Source: Sitta carolinensis
Taxonomy: Eukaryota; Chordata; Aves; Passeriformes; Sittidae
Assembly (NCBI GenBank): GCA_032173965.1
Contig: CM063283.1
Coordinates: forward strand, 115,495,187-115,559,186
Direction: 5' to 3'
DNA length: 64,000 nucleotides
Position 1 is the first letter of the stretch. Each line of letters begins with the position of its first letter. A program made the position numbers and the translations under genes. Of the stretch, positions 13,401-25,400 are shown one piece after another. The notes under the pieces are model-generated. The model was not told where the DNA came from. It saw only the letters and a list, made by a program, of their open reading frames with translations, and searched no databases.

Positions 13401-16400
13401 AGGCCTGCCCTGTTGGTGCTGTGGTTCCAAAGGTCCCCAGGTGCCTTTCCCAGGCTGCAGTGTGCTCAGTGCCAGGGGGTGATGGGGACAGCAGCTCAGC
13501 TCCAGCACCACATCCCAGCTCCTGGCAGGGCTGTGCTCACACCACAGGGCTGCCCCACACTGCCACTCAGGCCCTGACCCCTCTGGGCAGTGGGTCTGTC
13601 AGGCAGCAGGCAGGAGGGGCCACCCAGGGCCTGGCTGGATCCCAGCCCTGGATCCCAGTGCAGGATCCCAGATCCCAGTCCTGGATCCCAGATCCCAGTC
13701 CCAGATCTCAGATCCCAGCCCCCGATCCCAGTGTGGGATCCCAGCCCCAGATCCCAGTGCAGGATCCCAGCCCCAGATCCCAATGTGGCATCCCAGCCCC
13801 AGATCCCAGCCCCAGATCCCAGTCCAGGCTGGGAGCAGGCTGGGCTGATCCTGGCCTGGGCTGATCCTGGCCTGGGCTGATCCTGGCCTGGGCTGATCCT
13901 GGCCTGGGATGCTCCTGGCCTGGGATGCTCCTGGCCTGGAATGATCCTGGCCTGGGCTGATCCTGGCCTGGGATGCTCCTGGCCTGGAATACTCCTGGCC
14001 TGGAATGCTCCTGGCCTGGAATGCTCCTGGCCTGGAATGACCCTGGCCTGGATGACCCTGGCCTGGAATGCTGGCCTGGAATCCCGTGCCCTGGCTGAGG
14101 GAAGCAGGCAGGAGGAGGCTTTTTCCAGGAAGGAAAAACATTTACCAGTGCTGGGAAAAGCCTGTGGCACCCCTGGATCTGGTGCCAGGGATTACACAAT
14201 TACTCTGGCTTTTTAATTCTCCCACTTTTTAATTATCTTATCCTTTCAATATTCTGTGAATTCTTCCACTGTAAGTTCAGATTGATTTTAATCCTGGCTA
14301 TAGTTCAAGCAAGCTTTTGTGTGGGAACAGATATTCTTCCCTGAAAAATCTACAACAAATTCTAATGACAGTTTCTCATCAGCTTTCTTAGTTATTGATG
14401 GTTGGAGTTGGAATCAATCTTCTTTGTGATCCACAGAATTAAGGAGTTGTCAGCTGTGGCTCTAAAGTACAGTTGAATAAATAAAACCAACCTCCCCCAC
14501 ACAGTAATTCACTATTCAGGTGACTATTTTAAAGTCTGGTTGTATTTTGGAAAAAATAATCTGGGATTATTGTTGGAACTTGTGGGTGGAAAAAATTAAG
14601 GAAATTGAAACAAAATAGCTTGAAAAAGATTCAAAGGAATTTATTTAGTTTCAGTGCAGTACTGCAAAACCAGATGTGGTTTGTATTTTAGATGAAGAAG
14701 AAACCAGAGCTGATATGAATGATGAAGTTTAAATTCTCCTTCAAAGTGCCTTTTCATGAGTGTGCCTGGAGAACTGAATAGGGTTGAGTAAGCAGGGATC
14801 TGAGTGTCCTCATGTGCAGTTCTAGAATTACTGCAGCCTCAAGTCCTCTCCTGGAGAGGCATTAATTGGATGGTCTAAAACCTTTTGGTTGGGATTTCTT
14901 TTCCTTTTGCCTGAAGAATGCCCGTTGGTTCTGTAAGCCTGTGGCTCACCTCAGAGTTGCTCTTTTTAGAGCATCTCCACAACCCAGATTTGCCTTTGCA
15001 GTGCTCTTTGTTCCCCCTGAGTGGTGAGTGCAGTTCCTGTGTGCATGATTCAGCCTCGGGGCTTTAATCCTATTTTCCCAGCTCCACCTCAGCTGTGCCC
15101 TTCCCTCTCCCATCTCTGCTGCAGTGGAAATTTTGCTCTGCACTGCAGGAAAAGCACATGGAACCGGTCAAGCACCAAGTGCCTTTATTTCAGGATTGCC
15201 TTGGGCTGAGAGACAGGAGGGGAACCCAAACCCTGCAGGAATAAGGGCTTGGTTTGCACCGGGAGGGGAGGGAGAATGCAAATTCCAGTGGGAGGCACAG
15301 AGTGAATGGCTCGAGGCAAAGGAATTTGTCAGCAGCTCCTCTGAGGACTGCAGGGCCTGGGATCCATCCCTGCCCTGGGCTGAGCCCAGCTGGGCAGCAG
15401 GAAAGGGATTTGGATTGGCATTGGGATTGGGATTGGCATTGGGATTGGGATTGGGATTGGGATTGGGATTGGGATTGGGATTGAGCCCCACCTGCAGAGC
15501 TGCCCCAGCCCTGGGATCCCAGGCCAGGAGGAGCTGGAGCTGCTGGGCAGAGCCCAGAGCAGGGAGCAGGAGGAGCAGAGGCTGGAGCAGCTGTGCTGGG
15601 AGGAAAGGCTGGCACAGCTGGGATTGTTCAGCTGCACAGGAGAAGCTTTGGGCTGAGCTCAGGGTGGCCTTGCAGGAACCCTGGAGAGAGACAATTGCCA
15701 AGGGCTGCAGGCACAGCACCAGGGAATGGCTGCAGAGTGGGATTGGCTGGGATTGGGGCAGGAATTGTTCCCTGGAGGGGCTGGAATTGCCAGAGCAGCT
15801 GTGGCTGCCCCTGGATCCCTGGCAGTGCCCCAGGCCAGGCTGGACACTGGGGCTGGAGCAGCCTGGGGCAGGGGCAGGGGGCCCTGGGACAGTGGGAAGG
15901 GTCCCTGGGGCAGTGGGAAGGGTCCCTGGCACAGTGGCAGGGGTCCCTGCCAGGGCAGGGGGTGGAGCAGGACAGGTTTAAGTTGTCTTCCAACCCAAAC
16001 CATTCCATGGTTCTGTGATTTCAGTATGGGAAAAAAAAAAAAAAGAAAAAACAATTTTTAAGCCCTCTGACATTGCAAAAAGTTTATTCCTGTGGAGGAG
16101 ATGTGTTGTTTTCAATAAAATTTCTATTTGCAGGCTGTGTTTGTTAACTCTCTGAATTCCTGTGTCTGCAGGTGGATGAAAGCCAGACTGGAGAGCCAGG
16201 GTGGCTTGGTGGAGAACTGAAGGGGAAAACTGGATGGTTCCCTGCAAACTATGCAGAGAAAATTCCTGACAGTGAAGTTCCAGCCTCTGCCAAGCCCACG
16301 GCCGAGCCCTCTGCTGCTCCCAAAGTGGCTGTGCAGGAAACCTCCACCCCCCCAGCAGCCCCTGCCCCTGCAGAGGCTCCTGCAGCAGCCAACAACTGGG

Positions 16401-19400
16401 CAGACTTCAGCTCCACGTAGGTTTGGGTGCTGCTGAGCCCCTGGGGACTCTGAACACAGGAGCCAGAGTGCAAATAAAAACCCTTTCTGTGAAGAGAAAG
16501 CTGCTGTCTGTAGGGATCAGTTCAGCCTGCAGCCCTGGGGCACTGAGGCTGCTCCCCTCACACTGCCTGGGCACAGCAGGAGCAGGAGGCAGCCCCAAGG
16601 CAGGCTGTGGGCAGGGGGAGGTCCCAAGGGGTTCACTTCCTTTGGGATCACTGAATCCCAATGGGTTTGGGCTCAGGGGGAGCTCAGAGCCCTCCCAGAG
16701 CCCCCCCTGCCCTGCCCCAGGCTGCTCCAGCCCCAGTGTCCAGCCTGGCCTGGGGCACTGCCAGGGATCCAGGGGCAGCCACAGCTGCTCTGGCAATTCC
16801 AGACCAGCCCCTGCCCACCCTCCAGGAACAACTCCCTCCTCATCTCCCACTTAAATTTCCTCTCTTTCAGTGGGAACCCATTCCCCCTTGCCCTGCCACT
16901 CCTCCTAATGACCAATCCCTCTCCAGCTCTCCTGCAGCCCCTTCAGGTACTGCAACCTCCTAAATCCCTTTCTCCTGCAGTAGTTGCCACCAAGCCTTAT
17001 TGAAGGCTTCCAACTTGTTAATTGTTGTGTTATAAACTGCTGATGGAGGGGATGACATGAAAGGTGATTTAATTCCTGATCCCAGCCTTAGTAAAACTGA
17101 TGGAATTTGAACATGTGCCCTTCCCTGGATGTCTTAACTCAATACTCTGGGCACCTTTAGCAACTGCAGTTCCTTTGCCCATGAAATCCATGTTTATAAA
17201 CTGGTATCTCAGTAGGAGGTCCTGGCCCAGGGTGCCCAGAGCAGCTGTGGCTGCCCCTGGATCCCTGGCAGTGCCCCAGGCCAGGCTGGACACTGGGGCT
17301 GGAGCAGCCTGGGGCAGGGGGCCCTGCCAGGGCACTGGATGGATTTTAAGGTCCAAACCCAAACCATTCCATGATTCTGTGTCTAAAGAAAAGGGATGTG
17401 AGAGGTCAGTGACGAGCAGGGGAGAAGATTTCAAACCAGGTTTGGAAAGAAGGATTAATTATTTTTATTTCACTTTCCGCTTTCCAAGCCTGCACTGCTT
17501 GAACTTCTGTTTGTTGGGACACAGCTAAGAATGGAAATAAAAACCTCCAGTGGCAGGGACAAGGAGCTCAGTTTGGGGGTTGCCTTTGAAGGTGAAGTTG
17601 TGCTTAACCAGTGTTCATTGCACTGCTGCTCCTGGAAGAGAAACTAATGTACAATGTTGAAATATTTATTCTGCCAGAGTTTTTCTCTGTTTTTAACAGC
17701 ATGAATTACATTGTTCTTTTCTTTTCCTTTCCAGCTGGCCAGCAAACAGCAGTGAGAAGCCAGAGAGTGATAACTGGGATGCCTGGGCAGCTCAGCCCTC
17801 CCTGACCGTGCCCAGCGCGGGGCAGCTCCGGCAGCGCTCAGCCTTCACCCCTGCCACTGTCACAGGCTCATCCCCCTCCCCTGTCCTGGGCCAGGTGAGC
17901 TCCTGGCACACCTCAGTGTTCTGAGCCACCACAAAGGCTTGGAGAGCAAAGGGTGAGCCTTGCCCGTGCATTAGAGCACTCACCTGGTGTAGGTGAGCAC
18001 CCCCAGGAGGGGAGACTGGTGGATTGAGAGAGACACGGGGCCACTGAGGATCAGAATGGGATTTTACTGTCAGCTGCATCTGCTTATGTTCCATTCTAGG
18101 AAGGCTAGAAATGTTTTACTGCATTGATTGGAGCCAAACATCATACAAACCAACTTGTACATTTTGCATCGCTGTGACTAAATCCCATCTTCATTCCCTG
18201 TCACCAGACTGATCCAGTATTGCAATCTTCAAAGCTCTGTTTGCTCTTACCAAGGCTGGCCACCAGACTGCTCATGCTCATTAAACCCCAGCACTCTGTC
18301 CCATCCCTGAAGACATCTGACAGGGAGGGTCCCACCTGCAGAGCTGCCCCAGCCCTGGGATCCCAGCCCAGGAGGAGCTGGAGCTGCTGGGCAGAGCCCA
18401 GAGCAGGGAGCAGGAGGAGCAGAGGCTGGAGCAGCTGTGCTGGGAGGAAAGGCTGGCACAGCTGGGATTGTTCAGCTGCACAGGAGAAGCTTTGGGCTGA
18501 GCTCAGGGTGGCCTTGCAGGAACCCTGGAGAGAGACAATTGCCAAGGGCTGCAGGCACAGCACCAGGGAATGGCTGCAGAGTGGGATTGGCTGGGATTGG
18601 GGGCAGGAATTCTTCCCTGGAGGGGCTGGAATTGCCAGAGCAGCTGTGGCTGCCCCTGGATCCCTGGCAGTGCCCCAGGCCAGGCTGGACACTGGGGCTG
18701 GAGCAGCCTGGGACAGTGGGAAGGGTCCCTGGGACAGTGGGAAGGGTCCCTGCCCATGGATGGGATGGGATGGGATGGGATGGGATGGGATGGGATGGGA
18801 TGGGATGGGATGGGATGGGATGGGATGGATGGGATGGGATGGGTTGGGCTTTGAGGTCCCTCCCAACCCAGACCATCCCATGGATCTTTGATCCATTGGT
18901 AACAGCTGGGGCAGGATTTAACACAAAGCAGTTTCTGGATTGCTGTTCTGGGATGGGTTTTTTAGGTTTTGGTGGTCTGGGTTTGGGTCACTTCCTTGGG
19001 GCTTTCTGGACTCCCAGGTGGGTGAAGTGGAATAGCAGTGGCAGAGCTTCCCAGCTGAATTCTCTCCCTTTGTTCAGGCATTTCCTTTTCCTCAGAAGAA
19101 CAACAGACTGTTCTTGGGAGCTCACGTGTTCTGGGAAGTGCTAAATATCTACCTCAGAGCAAAAGGAAATTGAAATGTCCATGAATAATGTGCAGCAAAG
19201 CAGCAGTTTCCATAAAATGGACCCTATGTCCTGCTGAAGCAGCTTTATAAGGGTTTATTACAGGTTTATCTGCCCTGGTTTGGCATTGATTTATTCTTTT
19301 TAGTGGAACTGATTCCTTGGCAGAACCTTTTTGACTTCAGGGGGCCAGTCAGGGCCAGTTTTGAATACTGACACATGCTTAAACCACCCACATAATTAGT

Positions 19401-22400
19401 GCATTGACCAGGAAATCCCAAATTATCTCAACAAACCAGTACAGTATCTTAAAGTAAAAGCAATTAAATTAATCTTGCATTGATGATGTGTTAACAGACA
19501 GAGCTGCAGGAGGTCTGTAAACATTTCTGGAATTACTTTGGCACTATAACTGCTGCTTGTTGCAGCCTAAGGATGTAATTCTCACTGCAGGTGGAGCATC
19601 ACTGACTCCTGTGTCTCTTTCTGAAGGGTGAAAAAGTGGAAGGGCTTCAAGCCCAGGCTCTGTATCCTTGGAGAGCAAAGAAGGACAACCACCTGAACTT
19701 CAACAAGAACGACGTGATCACGGTGCTGGAGCAGCAGGACATGTGGTGGTTTGGGGAGGTGCAGGGTCACAAGGGCTGGTTCCCCAAATCCTATGTCAAG
19801 CTCATTTCAGGCCCCATCAGGAAATCCACCAGGTATTGGCTTTGCTTTTCCTGCCCTTCCCTCTCTGCTGGGGGAGGAGGAAATAAGAGCTGCCCGCCGG
19901 GATTTTCAAGGGTTACCCCTGGAAAAGGGGCTTTGGTTTTTTTTATCTGGAGGGTTTTGACTTCCAATCCTGAAAAGTTGTGTCAGCAATAAGAAAACTG
20001 ACCTCAGTTCTCCTTGGGTTGTGCCTCACCAACAAAAGATTAATTAACCTTCTTACTTTACGTGACTTGCAACTGAAAAATGAGTGTATTGGACTTCCTG
20101 AAGTACAGTGTGTAAGTCAGAGCTCCTCTCTGCCCAAAATTAAAAGGTATTCCTCAAATCTAAATCACTTCTCATTATTCTTGGAGGATTAAATATTTAA
20201 AATCTCGTTTTTTATAATGTGAAGGCAACATTAGCATTAGGAATACAAATGAGAATGATTTTAAATGTTTGGGGTTTTTTTTCCTGAGGAAAAAGAGGAG
20301 ATGCAGAAAATTCTGTATTAAAGGCACTTGCTTAAATGTGACCTGGATTCAAATTTTTCTTGTTTTATTGTCTCTTCTGTAAAACCCAGGGAGTTGCTTG
20401 GGGGTGCACATGCATTTTCGAGTTTGAACTATAATAATAATTTCTCTGAAGAGATTGAATTTCTCAAATAACCATTATTTTCTTCTAAAGCATGGATTCT
20501 GGTTCCTCAGAAAGCCCTGCTAGTCTGAAAAGAGTAACATCCCCAGCAGCCAAGGCAGTGATGTCAGGGGAAGGTGAGTCCTGGCAGCCTCTCCCTGCCA
20601 CTGAACACAAGAACTCTGCTTTTTGCCAAAATCACATTGTGCTCTTCAAGTGGTGCCAAAATCCAAGTGCAAATCAGCTTGCCTCTAGAATAATTCAGAA
20701 TTATTATTATTACAGTAACAGTTTATGTATGTTGTGTCTAGAGAAGGAATAATTTCACCTATCACCAAAGAGATGGAAATATCTTTTGCAGTTTGTACTT
20801 TTTCTAATATTTCTAATTTTTTTTTGCCATTATTTTGGTAATATTTTCTGATCTAGAATGGTTTTCACAGAGGGCCCAATGAGCACATCTGTGGTGCCAG
20901 AAATTGGTCAATATTTTATTCCCAATGTTTCATTAAATGAAGGCAGTGCCAGTCACTTAGAGAATCCTTATGGTCAGCTGCATTTTAAAGGTGGAGCCTG
21001 GGGCCCAGAATTCACAGATTCCTTCCTGAAGGGTTTTTAAAGGGGAATTCCTGGCAATCACCCCCCTTGAGCTGCAGGGGAATGAGCTGCCTTACCTCTT
21101 AATGCAGTCAGCTGCAGGTGAATTAAATCACAGGCAGATGAAATGAATTACTGTAAATTAAGGTTACAGGTGAGCATTTGTGTCTCCTGCTGAAGTTCCT
21201 AACTGCAATCCAGTTTTAGGGACATTTCCATTGCATTTGTGTCTGGCATGAGCAGCACAGAAACTACAAGGAGGGAGCAGCAGAGCAAAGGGAGATAATC
21301 AATTATTTCAAAGTACAGCTGCTCTTGCTCAGTAAATATTCCATGGAATCCCAGCTGGTTTGGGTTGGAAGGGCCCTTAAAGAGCTCCTCGTTCTGGTTT
21401 TCCTCCTGTTTGAGCAGGAGGAATTGTGGACATGCAGTTGTCCCAGGTGGGATATCTCAGGTGTTGTGTTTGGGTTAAAAAGGAACACAACTTTTGTTTA
21501 AACGCTTGAAAAAAAGTGTTTAAACCCTTCAAGAAGTGGTTTTGAGAAACAGCAAAGCAGGGATGTAACATCTTCTGTTGGGAGGGTTGAAGAAAAGCTC
21601 ATGTGCAGAAGGGGATTTTTAAGGTGTGTGGACTTTTCACCCCAACTCTGAAAATTCCACTCGTCAGCACAAACCAGAAACCACGGGGAAACATGTTTAA
21701 TATCTAAATAAATGATTTATGTACATTTTAATTATAATAGCAAATTATATACAACCCCCCTGAGGCAGCCTTTGGGCAGATCCTATTCAGTTCTATTAGA
21801 TATCATTTTCTTCATTAAATATTGATGTGTCCATGAGTAATAAATAATAAATTTGCCTTCTGCTTAGCCCTGGTATTAATGGGGTTTTGCAGAGGATCAC
21901 TGGGGGCTTCTCTGGAGTTTTCTGTTGGAACCCTGCACACAGAGAATTTCAGGCTTTGTGCTGAGAGAAAATGATCCTAAAAAATAAACTGCATTTGACC
22001 TAAAACCATGGGAAAGCTTCCACAATTGAGTGATAGCACTGAGAGTGTGGAGTTGAATAGAGGTGTGTTATATAAATATAAATAATATAAATATTATATA
22101 TAAATAAATCTGTTATATCACAGGTGAGAGATTAGAATTTAAAGCAGTGAATTAAAATAATATATATGTAACAAAATAGAGGGTTTAAGGCATAGTGTCC
22201 TTCTTTTTCTCCTTCTCCATCACAAGTTTTGTGTAATTAGTTAGAAAAGCCTGCAGTGCACAACAGAAGTAGCTAGTTATTAGATTAAACATTAAATTAG
22301 TTAACCTCTCATAATTAAGTAATTTCAGCTTGTAAAACCCTTTAAGTCTTTACTCTGCCCTCTATTTTTGCTTTATTAACTGAGTGCTCCTGTACTTTAA

Positions 22401-25400
22401 GACTACAACTCCAATAAAACCCAACAAACATCCAAACCTGAACAAAAATCCTGCTTCTCACCCTTTTAACCCTCAGCCCAGCTAAAGCCCATTTTTTTCC
22501 CCATTTTTTTTGCAGAGTACATTGCCATGTACACCTACGAGAGCTCGGAGCAGGGGGACCTCACTTTCCAACAAGGTGACCTGATCCTGGTGACAAAGAA
22601 AGATGGTGACTGGTGGACGGGCACGCTGGGTGATAAATCAGGAGTTTTCCCATCTAATTATGTGAGACTCAAAGATTCTGAGGTAGAGAAATGTTTTTTT
22701 TGGGGGGTCCTAGTGGTAGCTGCGAGGCAGGGGAAATGAAAAATACATTGCAGGTTGGCTGAGGCTGGAAAGGAAAAATAATTGCAACAGCAATAGTTGC
22801 ATTTTACAGCTTAATATCATCAATAACTTGGGGATCAGCCATTAAATGAATGCCCACAGCTGTAGTGCACTTGGCAGTTTTTTTAGAGTGATCATAACAG
22901 CAAAATTGTTTTATTGCCCTGGTAAGTTTTTAATTCCTCAGCTGTATCTTACTGCCATTATTTAAAAAAAAAAAAAAAAAAAAACACCACAAAAATCTAC
23001 ACAGTAATATTTCAGTTTATTACATTTTTTCCCTATCATTTCTTGCAATCAGGAACAAATTTTGCACCAAAACTTTGCTGACTGTTTCATTTAGATGCTG
23101 TATTTAGCATCTGTATTTAGATGCCAGGTTTTGACTGAATAAGAGAGATGTTTAATAGATGTTTCATCTCTTATTATCTTGAAATAATTCCATAGAACAC
23201 ATCCTTGGGCTTTGGGGGATTTTTTGGGGGGGGTTTGGGGGAGGGTTGTGCTTTTTTGGGTTTGTATATTTTTTTTGAGGGGTGGGATTTTTTGGTTGTT
23301 TTGTTGTCTGGTGTGTTGGAGTTTTTTTTTTGTTGTTGCTTTGGGGTTGGTTTGGTTGGTTTTGTTGGGGTTTTTTTTGGTTTTTAGGCATTCTAAAGAG
23401 AGATGTTCTCTCATTTATATGGCTTGAGAGGGTAATTTATCTCCCAGTAGGAATTAATTTAGCTTCAGAGTTGGGTGTACACAACTGATCTCTTGACAAG
23501 AAGGATTCTGGTTTATATCTCTGGAATAATGAGGGATTAAAGGTGAATAATAAAAATTTTGAGGAATCTGGATAACAATGCACAAAAACTCAGTGAAAAA
23601 CTGCAACACAGATCCTGAGCAGAGTCACTCCTTAAAACCATTCCTGCTGCTGGAAAGGCCAGAGGATGAAAGCTCTCAGCAGTGTCAGCACATCCCACCA
23701 ATGAAACCCCTTGTAATTAATTAGTGATGCTCCCTTTGCAGCCCTTGGAGAGCTGGGTTGGGCCCCTGCTGGAAATCTTGGGGAGAGCTCAGGGGTTCAG
23801 TTCTGAGTCCCTTTGCTGAGAGCTCCCTTTGCTTTGTGTCCCCTCAGCTTGGCTGGGGCTGCACCCCAGAGTGCCCCCAGTGCCCTTGGGGCTGGTGAAA
23901 ATCCCACCTGCAGCTCAACTCTTGGCAGGGAGGGAGGGAAAAGCCCAGAGCAGCTGCTCCTGGGATGGTGATTTCATCCCAGGGTTCCTGTGCCTGCAGG
24001 ACACGGAGCTGGCTCCAAGGGGGGAACTGGGTTTTGCTCTCCAGCCTGGTCCCAGAGCCAGTTTTAGCAGAGGATTTCCCAGTCCTGGCTCTCTGGGCAC
24101 TCAGCTGTGCTGCTGGGCTTGGACAGCTGCCTGGGCAATGTTCTGAAAAGAGGAATAATTTCATGTGGTCTGCAGTATTGACAAGCCCTTTCATTGACAA
24201 GATCTTTCAGCAGCAAGGGCAGAGTTTCTAGAAATGGCTCAAAATCTCAATGGTTTCTACAGCAGAAGAATTTTTAAAAATTGTTCTTCTGTGCCAGGCT
24301 GTGCCCATTCCCCTCAGGGTGCTAAAAGAAACCATTCCCTGTTCCTTCAAGCTGCAGTTTATTAAAGCAGTGGGGAAGTGTTTGTTCTTCAGAGGAACAG
24401 TGGCACAATGGCCCATTCTCAGGGTTTTCCCTAGGGAGAGGTGGATGGATACAGGATTTTATTCTGGCCACTGGTGAGAATTCCCCTCTGTGGGGATGGA
24501 GCTCGGGAGGGGCTCAGAATCACAACAATTTCAAGACATTGGATTATAAAGCTTTGCAGAAAATAATCCCTGAATGGATCAGGATGGGATTTGAAGGGCC
24601 CTGCTGTACAAGTGCTTGCTGGGGGTTTGTTAAACTGACAAAGCAGGTTCTGCTCTGCTGGCTCAGGAGAATCCAGCACTTGTCAAAAAATGCTCTCAGG
24701 TGTCCAGGGAGTGTCCCAGGGGGGCAGGGGGAGATGGAGCAGGCTCTGTCCTGGCTGCTGTGTTTTCTCTCAGCAGAAGGAATAGGAAATGCTTCTCCAT
24801 CTCCAGAGTGGGCCAGAAATGGGGAACATCCTAAAGGCATTATTTATGGATTTAATTATTTATTGAAGTGCTCCCTCAGAGAATCCTTAAGGGCAATTCA
24901 GGCTCACTCTGGTCAAGGTGGTTCTGAAGTTTCTGGTTTAAAATCCTCTCTGTTTCACAGTAAAGAGGAAGTTTGATTGCCCAGCAGCAGGAATTGTGAC
25001 CAAGGGATGCTTGGGAGGAAGGGGGTCTCTGCAGGTCTCTCCTGAGGAGGGCAGAGGGTGTTCCTCTGCCAGAAACACTCCCAGAGCAGAAGGAATTCCT
25101 GGGCTCCCCCTGTCAGTCCTTTGGGGCTCTCAAGGCCATCTGCCCCTGTCCCCAGAGCTGCACTGGGGTTTGCCCCTGGTCCCCAGGGGAGGGGAGAAGG
25201 GAGAATCAAAAGGGAAGGGTGGGAGAATGAGGAGAATGCAGGGAGGAGAGGAAGATGTGCTGCTCCTGGGAGGTGTAACTGTAATAACCTGGCAGTGACA
25301 GGAAAGGAGCACTGAGACATCAGGCAAGCTGAAGATGTAGCTGATAATCCATTTTATAGGAGACTCAAACCAGCACACACCTTTGAGCTGCCCTCTTCTC

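Larger units (their letters stand above)
11973..16171 (+). other. ITSN1: Intron splitting SH3A
   Basis: Unique at 12.0-13.6 and 14.1-15.4 kb; holds two tandem arrays, the TTGGGA tract and a CR1-like element. A poly-A-like run (AAAAAAAAAAAAAAGAAA) at about 16030 follows the CR1-like copy. No VKGEW-type microexon was seen. Confidence 0.7.
17895..19626 (+). other. ITSN1: Intron between linker and SH3B
   Basis: Carries the 18.33-kb CR1-like copy with its GGGAT tract. The rest (17.9-18.3 and 18.9-19.6 kb) is unique and silent. Confidence 0.7.
19833..22515 (+). other. ITSN1: Two AT-rich introns around the SH3B-SH3C linker exon
   Basis: Apart from the 83-bp linker exon at 20491 and one CR1-like remnant at 21.34 kb, nothing was recognised. 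21.7-22.4 kb is markedly AT-rich. Confidence 0.7.

Noticed and set aside
11973..16171. Neuronal SH3A microexon (VKGEW, 15 nt)
   Set aside because: Looked for a short AG...GT exon coding VKGEW or similar; none was seen. It may be diverged or lost, so absence is not proven.
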